A stretch of DNA of 64,000 bases from the NCBI GenBank assembly GCA_949317995.1, contig OX439042.1:20067174-20131173 (forward strand). The letters run 5' to 3'. The notes beneath the pieces are model-generated. The model saw only the letters and a list, made by a program, of their open reading frames with translations, was not told the DNA's origin and did not search any database. The position numbers and the translations under genes were made by a program. This document shows, piece after piece, positions 46,665 to 59,814 of this stretch (its first letter is position 1; each line of letters begins with the position of its first letter). This DNA comes from Acholoe squamosa. Its lineage: Eukaryota > Annelida > Polychaeta > Phyllodocida > Polynoidae.

Positions 46665-49600
46665 TAGACGTCTTAGGCTAGTTTCCTTAACTTATTTAAG
46701 AGTCAGGCTTAGGTTTCTCATTCATTCAAAGTTGGTTGATGTCACTTCTTGGAATGAGGGTTTTCCTGTGAGTTGCCCTTTCAAAAGTCGAAGAAATTAT
46801 ATTTTCAAGGTCATCTTCATGTGTAAGTTCAATGTATTTTGTATTTGGATACATCAGGAAAATAACAGGCTTCCCTAGCCCACTTAAAAGGGTCTATATC
46901 TCCTCTTTCCTATCCCCTCAGGATGTGTGTGGTGCACATATGCGCGGGCACTGACACATTCCTCTGTTAAATTATCAACCTGTGAAGCACGGGATAGCCA
47001 CTTAGTGCCGCTAAAGTGCTGTAAAACACAAATCAATCTCCAATCAGGAAAATAAATCGTTAGTCAAGGGATATCCGCAGCTTCCTTGGACCATTATGAA
47101 AATCGCCCCAGAGATGTAAGGCGACGACACAGGACATATATATTGATAATTGTAGATTCTCATACATGTGTGTAACCAAACTTTGACAGAAAAAAGAAAG
47201 GTTTCGATTGCACATCATAACAGGCTTTTGACAAAGTTGAGAACACTAGATGTTTACATACAGGAGACATTTGTCTCCATAGAATGAAGTCAAAGTATAT
47301 TAATCGACCTTATTACCAATCACGTTTCATCTTTATTCCACATTTGAAACTGCGTATTTAGAAGGGAAAATCGATCTTGACTTTGAAATCGATTTATTAT
47401 GTGATGAGTACTTTTAAATCCTGTGAAGTGGTATGCAGTTTCTATCCCGTGGTAAAAGATTGGGACTGTAGAATCTAAATCAAAGGGAGAAAAAGCACAA
47501 CACGGCGTAGGGCGGAGGTGGCTGGTCGGGGAACAATTCCCAGAGGTTAGATCGTGGAATGTGATCTCTGCCATCTCTGCTGAACGCAGACTGGCACTGA
47601 TACCGTTTTATCAGCACTTCTACTCCAACCTCACCCGCCCCTTGGCTCTCTTCTGTTCTCGGCTTCCTCTGCCTTGCCTCGTGCTTGGTTTGATGGCGTG
47701 AGACTAAAAGTAGCAAGACTGAATCTATGTTTAGGCTCACCTCCGTGTAGCAAGAGCCCCTGAATATCTCACCACAAACTCAGCATGGTAGCTTTTGATC
47801 TCTTTCATGTAAGTGTTTTTTTTTTACACCAGTGAGGTGCAATTTTGATAGATTGTAGGGGATCGCCGGGAGGGTATCTCATGATCTATTGGAGGTTTTG
47901 AGGAGTAAATCATTAAATATCTATTGCCATTGATAGATACCAAAAGGTAAATGTTACTTGACTATTCATCCGCAATGCATTCTATACACATGCTCCTAGT
48001 AGTACTCCAGTGCTTCTAGTGATACGCGTTTTGATCTTCTACCTGTCAAAGAACAACTCCACCCATCACCCTCCCTGTTAGCCAATTACCGTTATCTGTG
48101 CCAATTACCCCCTCACCTAGACCCCATTAGTTTGGTACGTGAGAATGTAGCAGAGTTGCCAAGAACCCAGTTGCCATACCAGGGTGGGTAGAAATTTGTC
48201 ATACAATCTGTATCAACTTTACACTTCCTACACCTGCACATCCACAGGATACTGAATACAGTCCCCACCCAGTCGCCTGCATATCTATTATGGATACTAG
48301 CAAGCCATATTCATTTTATGCAGCTATTCCATTTTGTGTAAAACATTAACTTAGATTCAAAATCATCCTTGGTAGGGCTGAACTCACTTCAACTCATGCA
48401 CAATACAGAGAAGTCAGGAGCCTTAGTAACCTAAATCCTCAGTGGATATGAATTTATCATGAGGCTGTCAGGTCTCTACCATGGTTTGTGCACGTATGCC
48501 ACCTGAGACATGTACCCTGTAGTTAGGGGTCTTTGGGTTCATTGTCAGTGCTGGGAGATCATAGTAACATTTAACAGAGAAAGATTGCATTTGAATTCCA
48601 TGCGAACAACTAAATTTTGCAACAGGAGTATTTGTGATTGTCATATAGAAAGAGATCATTCAAAATAGTGTCAACTCTGTCTTGACTCCTCGTTCCCTGT
48701 TGCATAAAGTAACTATTTTGTTGTTGTAATATGGATTAAAACAAGGAAATAAAGGAGCAGGATCCGTGCTATTTACTCCTATAGACGGTTTCTTCCTTAG
48801 GTGCAGCACATAAGGCTGTGTAGAAGTGATCCAGTGACCCCCTCTGACCTGGCTCTTTGCCATTACAAACTGCCACTGACCGTAACCTGGCTAGTACCAA
48901 GTGCACCTTCCCCCAACCATTTCCTACACCCTCCCCCTCCTCCTGCCAGGACATTGGCCTGACTCCTGCCTCCAGCACCACCTTAGCAAACAAGCCTGTC
49001 CGCATCCAGACACATTTATCGATTTTCTAAGTAAAATGAGGGAGAGCAGTGGGTGGGGTACTTTCCAATGTTCGATTTGCATCCTATCAATCTTTGCCAT
49101 TTGAAAGTTCTCACAGAAGAATAGATTGTGCATCGAGCGAAAAGGCAATTGCAGGAAGGCAGTTGCTCATTGAGGTCTGCAGCTCTACTCCCCACGGCCT
49201 ACTCACAGCGGTCTTATCCAGGACTTGGATTCTATCCATCTTGTATGTTGTACACTACTCCAGCCGACTATATTGAATTTCTTCAATTAGCTCCCTTTTG
49301 CCCAGATTGTATGATTCATGTATACATATATGTATGTAATCTTGGCATTGATTATAACCAGAGTGTAATACATGTTTTAGCCTATAATCCCTGTTTTGAA
49401 ATCTCATTTGCTGTGGTAAATGTTCAGAACATTATGTGTTAGAGAAAAGGCAAATAATGTCAATACCAGCAACTCAAGTTAGATGTATATCATATTTATA
49501 TCTAAGGAAATCTGTGAACACTCTAGATTCTTCTGCCCACGAGCAGACTTCCATGAGTCAGATGTAGATTTATTATACCCCTAGACATGGCGCCGTTTCC

Positions 49601-50496
49601 ACCTTAGGCCCCTATGTCTGAGTCCTCACACCAATGTCTCATGCAGCAGCTGTACTTATGACACCAAGACATGAGTGAGGAGGGAGTTTACTGCCTCTTG
49701 ACATGAGCTGGGGAAGGCTGTACCTGTTTCCTGGTCTCGTGATGGTGGGCTATGCTGGGCATGGGGTGAGTCAAAGAGCTGCTTTGTATATTGCACATTG
49801 TGTTTATTATATAATGTTCATATGAAAGAGCATATATATGTCCTGGAAATGGTATATAAAATGTTACCGTTGCATTGCAACATGAAATGTGCATTAGGAG
49901 TCTAAGTGACGCTTGTAGCATTTCTGAACTTGCTTACTTTCAGCTACATCCCACATAAACCATATCAAAAAGATCATATTCTTCGAGGTAAAAAGCTAGG
50001 CCATCATCGAGTTTCAAAGGAGAGTACAGTCATATTAATCACGGCGGGAGTCCTACCTTGAAAGTCCCTTTGGCACATGCCAAGAGGCTACTAATCATGG
50101 CTATGTGGATAATAGAGTGAGAGGTAACATGTGGTAGGTGATAATATGACACATCCCTATGTCTGGTGCTGAGGTGCTCTGAGCACCTCAATCTGTCTCA
50201 AGATGAGCTGCTCTTGTCTGACTCAGATGGAAACCACCACCTGCACCAACACCTCACCCCTGCCCCATCCTCTATAACCAAATAAATGTAGTAACACAGC
50301 AGGGTAGACCTGTTAGTTTAAGTGTTACATTGCTAACCCATGATACCATGCTGTTCTTACAATTGAGGTGCACTCACTGTTAATTCAGGAGCAGCTCATA
50401 AGTAACTCTTTCATTGAAACTTACACTGAGTGGGTTTTCAATTTTGTAGGGCATTGACACCTGTTACAGCTACGAAAGTGTACACCTGTTATGTAT
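46665..50496. other. Non-coding stretch
   Basis: 3.8 kb without a recognisable gene, RNA or transposon. Frames do not exceed 104 codons and overlap antisense ones. A 9-bp-arm palindrome GAGGTGCTC/GAGCACCTC lies at 50169-50187. Confidence 0.5.
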
Positions 50497-51190
50497 AATG
50501 TCCTACAAGACCACATGTAGTTACAATATGGTGTAAGAAAATGCCAGCAGAGCTCAGTGGATATAGTGGATGGCTCTACCATTAATTATTCCTCCATCAT
50601 TGACATGATTGTTACTTTCACCCAGAATACGTTATGTATCACTACCTCAAATATCGGTGCACGTTCCAGTATCATATCCCTATTTTATCCCCGCTTCAAG
50701 TGGTCTAACTTGAGTTTCTGGCTTTTACCATCCGCTATTTCCCACACCTATTATCACGGTTTTCCACTCACTCCCTTCACTATACATCACCTAATATCTA
50801 CCCATATAGACGGCTAAATCTTCCTATTGGTAGCAGCCCCCTAATGTCCTACAAGACCACATGTATAGTTACAATATGGTGTAAGAAAATGCCATCAGAG
50901 CTCAGTGAATATAGTGAATGGCTCTACCATTAATTATTCCTCCATCATTGACATGATTGTTACTTTCACCCAGAATACGTTATGTATCACTACCTCAAAT
51001 ATCGGTTCGTGTTTTAGTATCATATCCCTATTTTATCCCACCTTCAAGTTGTCTCACTTGAGTTTCTGGCTTTTACCATCCACTGTTTCCCACACCTATT
51101 ATCACGGCTTTCCACTCACTCCCTTCACTATACATCACCTAATAACTACCCATATAGACGGCTAAATCTTCCTATTGGTAGCAGCCCCCC
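50497..51190 (+). repeat. 348-bp tandem duplication, two diverged copies
   Basis: Copies at 50497-50842 and 50843-51190. Each carries an 86-codon open frame (50557-50817 and 50905-51165). By hand, 12 codons differ between the frames and 11 of these change the amino acid. That is what neutral drift gives, so I do not regard the frames as conserved coding sequence. Confidence 0.9.
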
Positions 51191-51648
51191 AGTCTAACCT
51201 GCAGCCTTTATTAATGCACCACCAGCATCCCCATGCCAAGTGTCTAGTGCTAAGTACATTTTAAAGCTGTGCAGACACTGCAGAGGTGCTTTTTTGCTGG
51301 GCAGTAATGCGTCCTGATCGATTGCCTCACAGACTGGTAGCTGCTAATATTATCTGTCGTTTTGAGAGGGTGTAAAAAAAGACGTTTTGGCATGGCTGGC
51401 ATCGATCCATTTGCTGGTCGACTGTTGACTTTGCTGATGCCTTCATAGTGTGTTAGGGTTGGGGAGGGGGTGGTAGGGGACAAGCAGTATTCAACAGACC
51501 TGAGCCGTCAAATAGAGAGCCGTGTTATCCAGATCCCACTGTATGGTCAAGGGCAGGCAGTCATGGGGTGGACAAAGGTAGACACACACTGATGACAATG
51601 CTGAGACACACACTGAAAACTGATCCTGGTGGAACTGGGCAATAGAGG
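51191..51648. other. Non-coding stretch
   Basis: Nothing recognised. Confidence 0.5.
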
Positions 51649-52615
51649 GATTAATAATGGTAGACACACGCTAAAATATGCTCCTGGTGAGACTGATGGT
51701 GGTGAACAATGGTAAACATGCGCCTGGTGAAATTGATGGTGGGTAACAATGATAAACATGCACTGTACTGTGGCTGCTCCTGGTGGGACTTATGGTGGGT
51801 AGCAATGGTAAACATGCACTGTGCCTGCTCCTGTTGAGACTGATGGTGGTTAACAATTGTAAACATGTGCCTGATGAGATTGATGGTGGGTAACAATGGT
51901 AAACATGCACTGTGCCTGCTCCTGGTGAGAATGTTGGGGATATACAATGGTAGACGCACCATGCTCCTGATGAGACTGGTGATGGGTAACAATGATAAAC
52001 ATGCACTGTGCCTGCTCCTGGTAAGACTGATGGTGGTTAACAATGGTACACATGTGACTTGTGAGATTGATGGTGGGTAACAATGGTAAACATGCACTTT
52101 GCCTGCTCCTGGTGAGACTGATGGGGATATACAATGGTAGACGCACCATGCTTCTGGTGAGACTGGTGATGGGTAACAATGATAAACATGCACTGTGCCT
52201 GCTCCTGGTAAGACTGATGGTGGTTAACAATGGTACACATGTGCCTTGTGAGATTGATGGTGGGTAACAATGGTAAACATGCACTTTGCCTGCTCCTGGT
52301 GAGACTGATGGGGATATACAATGGTAGACGCACCATGCTCCTGGTGAGACTAGTGATGGGTAACAATGATAAACATGCACTGTGCCTGCTCCTGGTAAGA
52401 CTGATAGTGGTTAACAATGGTACACATGTGCCTTGTGAGATTGATGGTGGGTAACAATGGTAAACATGCACTTTGCCTGCTCCTGGTGAGACTGATGGTG
52501 GGTAACAATGGTAAACATGCACTGTGCCTGCCCCTGGTGAGCCTTATGGGGATATATAATGATAGACACACCATGAATCTACTCTGGCTTAGACTAACGA
52601 TGGTAAACATGCACT
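51649..52615. repeat. Minisatellite with 187-bp higher-order unit
   Basis: Basic monomers of about 40-51 bp share AACAATGGTAAACATGCACT and CTGCTCCTGGTGAGACT. Four monomers of 51, 45, 51 and 40 bp make a 187-bp higher-order unit repeated about three times (for example phase points at 52230 and 52417), with looser single monomers at both ends. 187 is not divisible by 3, so the long frames on both strands (up to 180 codons, with CLPLLP and VGNNGKHALC-type repeats) shift frame from unit to unit and are not genes. Confidence 0.9.
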
Positions 52616-53320
52616 GGACTGGAGTGAAGGAAAGGGTATTGAAATGGGTTGTGGCGAAAGATAATGAAGGTATTGCAAATTACCCTAATGAGGTATATGC
52701 GTAGGGGGCTATGAAAATATTGCCGATCAACTGAAGCTAGAAATTTCAAATAACAAAGGTAATTTAAGTAAATATGAAGCTCTATACACCAATGCTTGAT
52801 CATCGCAAACCCAGCTTAAATTTTATTCCAGACTGATGGTATTCTAATTATTCATGTGTGCCCTACCTTTGCCCTTTGGTGGAATGGAGTTTTCTGATTG
52901 CGACCAGCATTACAGCAATAGTAGGCTATGGATAAATAATAGTTTAGACCTGAAGGCGGGAGAAAGGTGCAAATTATTCATTCAAGACTAGCCTGCCATA
53001 CTTTGTTTGTCTGAAGATGCAGTGAGAGACTATGGTCCTTTGGCACGCACAGCCACAATGGTAGGGTTCTCACCAGACGCATGCCTTGTGTCTATATCAA
53101 GGCTTATTCTTGCAGATCAATATTTATCACCATCTTTCCGATCAAACATATACCTCGTTGTCTCTTCCCTGTTTGAACTCTGTGGTGTATCTAACCCGAT
53201 ATCTCACCTGGTGTGTTACAATCAATAGTGCCAGAAGATGCCTGTAGGTACTGAATAGACCCCAGGGGAGGTTCTAGCTGTTAGTTTGTTAGAAATGCAA
53301 TTGATACGTCTGATGTCTGC
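52616..53320. other. Non-coding stretch
   Basis: Nothing recognised; short chance frames only. Confidence 0.5.
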
Positions 53321-54599
53321 ACTGCAGCCTCTAGCTCTCACTGTCCTTACTGTGATAAGATACAGCCCAACACACCCACCATCATAGCACTCCCTATCTA
53401 TAGACAGCCAGTGTTCTTGGCTGAACGCTGTATGTATCGATCCTGGCTGTACAACAGAGGTCTGTAACGTGTCAAGTGATAAATATATACTCCAGTATAG
53501 GCAATCATTGTGTTTTGGGCAAATGGCCGTATTGAACCACACAGGATTAGCCTTTTCATCTACAAACTGTGGTACATGTAACAGCACAGTCGTTTTGCTC
53601 ATAGATTGAGCTCATAGGCTCCCGCCTGATATTCATTATGTTAATGCTTCAGTCTGATGATAAAATTATACATTCCATATTTTACTCTGACATTTACGCA
53701 CATCCCATATTAGTAAGGTCTGGTAGACAATACAAACAGGATATGTACTGCAGCCTCTAGCTCTCACTGTCCTTACTGTGATAAGATACAGCCCAACACA
53801 CCCACCATCATAGCACTCCCTATCTATAGACAGCCAGTGTTCTTGGCTGAACGCTGTATGTATCGATCCTGGCTGTACAACAGAGGTCTGTAACGTGTCA
53901 AGTGATAAATATATACTCCAGTATAGGCAATCATTGTGTTTTGGGCAAATGGCCGTATTGAACCACACAGGATTAGCCTTTTCATCTACAAACTGTGGTA
54001 CATGTAACAGCACAGTCATTTTGCTCATAGATTGAGCTCATAGGCTCCCGCCTGATATTCATTATGTTAATGCTTCAGTCTGATGATAAAATTATACATT
54101 CCATATTTTACTCTGACATTTACGCACATCCCATATTAGTAAGGTCTGGTAGACAATACAAACAGGATATGTACTGCAGCCTCTAGCTCTCACTGTCCTT
54201 ACTGTGATAAGATACAGCCCAACACACCCACCATCATAGCACTCCCTATCTATAGACAGCCAGTGTTCTTGGCTGAACGCTGTATGTATCGATCCTGGCT
54301 GTACAACAGAGGTCTGTAACGTGTCAAGTGATAAATATATACTCCAGTATAGGCAATCATTGTGTTTTGGGCAAATGGCCGTATTGAACCACACAGGATT
54401 AGCCTTTTCATCTACAAACTGTGGTACATGTAACAGCACAGTCATTTTGCTCATAGATTGAGCTCATAGGCTCCCGCCTGATATTCATTATGTTAATGCT
54501 TCAGTCTGATGATAAAATTATACATTCCATATTTTACTCTGACATTTACGCACATCCCATATTAGTAAGGTCTGGTAGACAATACAAACAGGATATGTA
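53321..54599 (-). repeat. 426-bp unit in three nearly identical tandem copies
   Basis: Units begin at 53321, 53747 and 54173 (ACTGCAGCCTCTAGCTCTCA). I found one base difference (53592 versus 54018/54444) by eye. On the minus strand each unit holds an open frame starting MSKMTVLLHVPQFVDEKANP (MSKT in the first copy), with about 95 shared codons and a donor-like ATCACA/GTAAGG near its end. It is not recognised as a known family. Because the copies are almost identical, the repeated frame is no evidence of selection. The array may be a very recent duplication, repeated exons, or an assembly artefact. Confidence 0.9.
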
Positions 54600-54857
54600 C
54601 AACTAAACACTCTACTGACCTAGAAGCACATGGGTGAGATGATCAACAATAACAATACAAGTATAACGGGAAGTGATGATTCACATCACATGTGTAGTGT
54701 CACTTGACATCATGAATATCATGGTATATACATGTTCCTGTATATACATATGAATAATAGTATAGCACAGAATATATACATCTTAACTTTTGAGGATTTA
54801 ATACCTATAGCTGCATTTGTTATTCGTGGATGATAATATTAGCATTATTTTGAACAC
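54600..54857. other. Short AT-rich spacer with left target-site copy
   Basis: TTGAACAC at 54850-54857 matches CTGAACAC at 55104-55111 in 7 of 8 bases, bracketing the next element. Confidence 0.5.
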
Positions 54858-55103
54858 TGAGAAAATATTCTTACTCACTTAAGTCTGGATCCAGACTCAG
54901 GCAATGTCGCCAAGATGAGTATCATTTGAGACTCAACCTGACCCTTGGATGATAGTCAGGCAGAGCCAGAGTATCACCCAAGGATGAGCCTCAGGATCTA
55001 TCAGAGTATCACCTAAGGATCAGGCTGAGTCTCAAATGATACGCATTTTGGCGACATCGCCTCAGTCTGGATCCAGAATCAAGTGAGAAAGAATATTTTC
55101 TCA
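54858..55103. mobile_element. Foldback hAT-like MITE with 8-bp target duplication
   Basis: 246 bp, nearly all of it inverted. The left arm (TGAGAAAATATTCTTACTCA ... AATGTCGCCAAGATGAGTAT) pairs with the right arm for about 95 bp at roughly 85-90% identity. Flanks TTGAACAC and CTGAACAC give a 7-of-8 match, which fits the 8-bp target-site duplication of hAT elements. AGTCTGGATCCAGACT inside the arm is itself a palindrome. There is no coding content. Confidence 0.8.
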
Positions 55104-57849
55104 CTGAACACCCATGAGACTGGTCGACAGTCAGATTATGAATACCTACAAAATCACCAATAATCCAAAAGCCTCAAAGGTCATGACCTCAACCAAAACC
55201 CCTTGTTCTAATAATAGACGCCCTTTTCCACAACATTACTCCCCATGTCTGGCGGTCAGTATGCGGCTCCTCCAGCTGGAAAAGTGTCCTGTTTCTGAGA
55301 TGGGATCAATATATATGGAAATTATGTTGGCCTTAGGGCTGGGTGGGGTGAGACCAGCCATCAGGGCCTGATACAGACTCCTCACAGGGCGGGTATTGCT
55401 CTGCCTGGGGCTTTCTGTTTATCTGTTAGTGTTACTGGGTTGTGTGGGAAATATCTGATAGAGAATGCTGAGAGGGGACATGAGCAGCTATTGAAAAGGA
55501 CAAAGCATCCACATGTCAATACATCTGTGTGATGGGACCTCCTCTGTCTACTGGGATAGTATGCTGTCAGTGTCACTTAGTGGTTGTCGATTGCTGTATT
55601 AGTATAGCGGTCAGTGATGATGCTAGCTTGCATTGTTTAAAGGGGCCATGGATGCTGCAGAGGCTGGTGGTCCTGTACCTCTAACATTTACTTAATTCTT
55701 TGTATAACTACCAGCCATATACAGATAGCACCTATGGACAATTTATACCAGATTCCATCAGGTAAATTATTGTAGATTTGGAAATGAAAATTCAAATATT
55801 CTAGAAGTCGTTATACTGAATGCACCCGTGCCATATCCCGTGATATGACCTACTTTTGTCTGTCTATCATGATGTGAATGACGTTGGTTTATTTTATAGT
55901 TCACACCAGTCCCTGGTCATGCTGTTCGATCTCGTGTTAAAATTCATATCCCTTCACTCATCCCTAGCAAGCTATTGGAGCACAGAGAACTCCAACATTC
56001 AGATCCTAATGCTTTATAAAGACTTTACATTACTGATATTTGTTTTTTACATGCCAATTGACATGCCAGAGTATGACTTCTAGTGTTGCAGTATGTACAT
56101 ACACATTGTGCCTGCGCTCAGTGAACGCCTTTCCAGATACTTTCCCATAAACCAAGCTCCATACAAACATGTGTAAATCCTCACATTGAGACTTGAGGGA
56201 GATTCATAACCATGGTCTCTGTAAGCTCTGACCCCATGGGAGGCCACCAGGAGGGCTCTGCCACTGATGAAAGCACCATGGAGGAGTAAAAGCAGGTTAA
56301 ACATTTTCTGTACAGTCTTGATGAATGGCTGTGGAAGTGTTTCCTCTGTAGGGCAAAAAGCTGCCCGAGCATTCCAGCTGGTCTTTTTGAGCTTCATTGT
56401 AGGTGCTCATGTAGGGGTGTCTGTGAGCTGCTCCTGCAGGCCTGCTTGGAGCTACTTGAAGCATGGAGCAGCTCGCCCTGCCAGGTGTCCTGCTGTGGGA
56501 GTGGGAATGATGGAACTGCTCACTCTAGCAGAGAGGATGGATGGAGCAGGTAACCTACCACACCTGACAGGCTAGTCAGTACTTGAACTTGAACTGTTCC
56601 TCTCTATACTGTAGGGGAATAATGGTGCATTTTCCCAGTCATCAATAGAACCATGCCCGTATGTAACACATTGATCAAAGTGATTTTTTTGCAAAGTATG
56701 CGCATAGATTATAATGCCAAGGCCAGAAAGGTTTTGTGGGCCAGGTTACCCGACCCTACCTAGCAAAACAGGGCTGACCCTAGAATTTTTCTTCAATTTT
56801 ATAGAAATAGGTTTTTCTTTTGGGCAGTTTATTAGCACCATAAGTCATATACATGTCGCTTTTTAGGCATAAAGAAGATATATCTGTCAAATGTATGAAA
56901 TAGGGGTCCTGTGTATCAAAAGATAATGTATTGTATATGGCAATACCCCTGTATAGAGAAGGAAGTAAACCAGTCCTAATCCACTGTGTAATGGTGACAT
57001 AGGTGACATGGCCAGTGGCCGCCTGACCCTTCGTCCCATGCAGTAGTAACCATGCAGTAGTAATGTAATGGCCGACCAGGGGTAAGTCCTAAACATGGTA
57101 GCTGTGATATGTGAGTCCTCTTTAGGGCAGCACCATGTCAGGGGTCAGAGTGGATGGGGTCAGGGGTGAGTCCCACACACATACATTCTCCTTAGTCTGT
57201 TGTGGTGGTCATAGTCAAGTCTGAGAGGCCAGGTTAGTAAAATCACTTTTACTGACGTGTCTGTTTCCTCAAGGGTGGGGAGTTCGATCACCCTGAACTA
57301 GGATTGAATAGTTCTTGATCAAGAGCTACCTGCAATTATGATACAGATGAAATTCATTTGTGGACAGGGCAATGTATCTGTAATGTGACACATTTGAAAG
57401 TCACAGCAAAAAATATCAAAGCTAGCATTACTAAACGATAGCATTAGGATCCGGTCCCCAACCCTCCATTGCCACATCCCCAACCCTTCATTATCCACTA
57501 CCCATATGTACTTATTATACGACTCCTGGCTAATATATTACCATCCCTCATCCTTAACTTCAAAGTGGGCATAGTCTGTACTCTGATTATAGGTGTTAGT
57601 CACAACCAAATCGAGGCTCACACTAAATAACACATGTTTTCACTGAAACCAGGCAGATCACTCTAATTTACAAAGATACATTTGCACTTGCTTCCCATGA
57701 TTGCGTGTTGAGGATAGTAGTGTGAGCTAGAGGTATTATGTACTAGGGATGTGTAAGGCTGTCTGTATATGTGCAGCATGGCTGTAGGTATGTATATACA
57801 TGGTGGCAAGGTGTTGGACTTGTGTAGGTGTAAGGGTTTGCAGCGCCTT
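55104..57849. other. Non-coding stretch
   Basis: No gene is recognised; frames do not exceed 105 codons. There is a 14-bp duplication CCATGCAGTAGTAA at about 57038-57065. A weak B-box-like GGGGAGTTCGATCACC lies at 57278-57293 without a convincing A-box. Confidence 0.45.
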
Positions 57850-58495
57850 GTAGTTATTTGTACAGGTGTGGGGCTGGTTGTAGGTATGTATACAGGTGTG
57901 GGGCTGGTTGTAGGTATGTATACAGGTGTGGGACTGGTTGTATGTATGTATACAGGTGTGGGGCTGGTTGTAGGTATGTATACAGGTGTAGAACTGGTTG
58001 TAGGTATGTATACAGGTGTGGTATGTGTACAAGTGTGGGGCTGGTTGTAGGTATGTATACAGGTGTGGGGCTGGTTGTAGGTATGTATACAGGTGTGGGG
58101 CTGGTTGTAGGTATGTATACAGGTGTGGGACTGGTTGTAGGTATGTATACAGGTGTGGGACTGGCTGTAGGTATGTATACAGGTGTAGAACTGGTTGTAG
58201 GTATGTATACAGGTGTGGGATGTCTGTAGATATGTGTACAGGTGTGGAACTGGCTGTAGGTATGTATACAGGTGTGAGACTGGCTGTAGGTATGTATACA
58301 GATGTAGAACTGGTTGTAGGTATGTATACAGGTGTGGTATGTGTACAAGTGTGGGACTGGCTGTAGGTATGTATACAGGTGTGGGACTGGCTGTAGGTAT
58401 GTATACAGGTGTGGGACTGGATGTAGGTATGTATACAGGTGTGGGACTTGTTGTAGGTAAGTGCACAGGCGTGGGACTGGTTGTAGGTATATATA
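57850..58495. repeat. 30-bp minisatellite, about 21 copies
   Basis: The unit is GGTATGTATACAGGTGTGGG plus GCTGGTTGTA. Shortened units (GGTATGTGTACAAGTGTG) at 58021 and 58337, 316 bp apart, show that a block of about ten units was itself duplicated. Since 30 is divisible by 3, all frames on both strands tend to stay open (up to 285 codons, for example YLQPVPHLYT repeated). These are repeat artefacts and not proteins. Confidence 0.95.
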
Positions 58496-59814
58496 TGTAG
58501 AGCTGTGTGGTGTTGTACATATATGTACAGGTGTGGGGTTGGCTGTAGATACAGGTACTGGTATACAGGTGTGGGGTTTGCCATAGGCATGTGGGGTCAT
58601 TGTTGGCATGTGTACAGGGTTGCCCTAGCTATGCGTATATGTGAGGTGTAGCTAGTTTGGTTTGTTAGCTGCAGGAGCAGCACAGGTAAGCTGTATGAGG
58701 AGATGGGAGGCAGCAGGTGGGTGTGTATGGTGACTAGGTATGATGGATGCGCTGTATACAGGCACTGCTCAAAGGTATACACCACTCACTCATATAAGGT
58801 GAGGGGAGTAGGGGGAGGACTCATAGTGGCTTCATATTCCCTGTGTCATAATGCCAACCTGATGTATGGCAGCCTACATATTCATCCCCCCCCCCTTTCT
58901 CCTGATATCTCAAGTGGAAAGGTAGAACTTAGCCATTGGTTTCTGCTTACGGTTTCCCCGGCAGTCTGTATTCTAGCAGTTCACAGGTAGCAGCTGTAGG
59001 CCCTGAGATACTCTAGACGATATTTTTTTCCATCTTCACTCAAAAACTTCAATAGCACAATGCTTTGCACTCCCGAGGAACTCGCATTGACTTTCACCAC
59101 CCAGTGTTGGCTGTCGGGTCCCAGCTTAACTCAATGTTCACTACATTAGAATCTTGAAAATCAGAATCCTTCTATCTTTGTTTGGATTTTCCGCTTTTCT
59201 TTTTTTAAAACTGGCTTGGATTACTTGCCATTAGGGGGAACTTGGCTCAGTGCTTGTTGCTTGACAACTTCAGGCATTGGATACGTTGTTGGTCTTTGTA
59301 GTGTATCAGTGTGTGAGAAATAACACGTCGGCGAATTGATAGTATTTCGTAGTACACACTGTATTTAGGAGGCAATTGACATCTGAGAGATTGTGTGACT
59401 TTGCTAAATAACCTGAAAAGCACGTGGATTTTATGCTTACATCTGTTAACAGTAAACACACCCTGCCCTTCTCCCTTGTTGTCTTTAGCTCGCTGATGCA
59501 TTTAGCTGATTGCACCTGTATTCATATTTCTCCATTGAAATTTTAAAAAGAAAACTGCTACAAAAGCGCAACCTTCTCTTGTTATGAAGCCAGTGTTGAC
59601 ACTCTTTTCTATGCAGTGAATTATGAGAAGCCATAACTTTTATACATGGACACACAAAACATTGATGTTGAGTGCATTGAAAGATCCTCTTGGTTAAAGG
59701 TAGCACACAGATAACTTGAGGTACGGTGTCTTTAAAGGGATAAGCAGGGCATCGGCAGGTTAGGACAGATATCAGTGGTGTCTAGAGAGGTTATATAGAA
59801 CCTCCAGGTGAGAC
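58496..59814. other. Non-coding stretch
   Basis: Nothing recognised. The donor-like CAG/GTAAGC at 58683-58688 lacks an open frame before it. Confidence 0.5.

Noticed and set aside
51651-52522. Open frames of 161-180 codons with repeating peptides
   Set aside because: They follow the 187-bp repeat and break with its frame shift; there is no domain.
57190-57300. Possible tRNA-derived SINE around GGGGAGTTCGATCACC
   Set aside because: Only a B-box-like string; no convincing A-box at the right distance, no tail and no duplication.
57663-58609. Long open frames of 251-285 codons on the minus strand
   Set aside because: They are the 30-bp minisatellite read in frame; three frames on the same strand are open at once.
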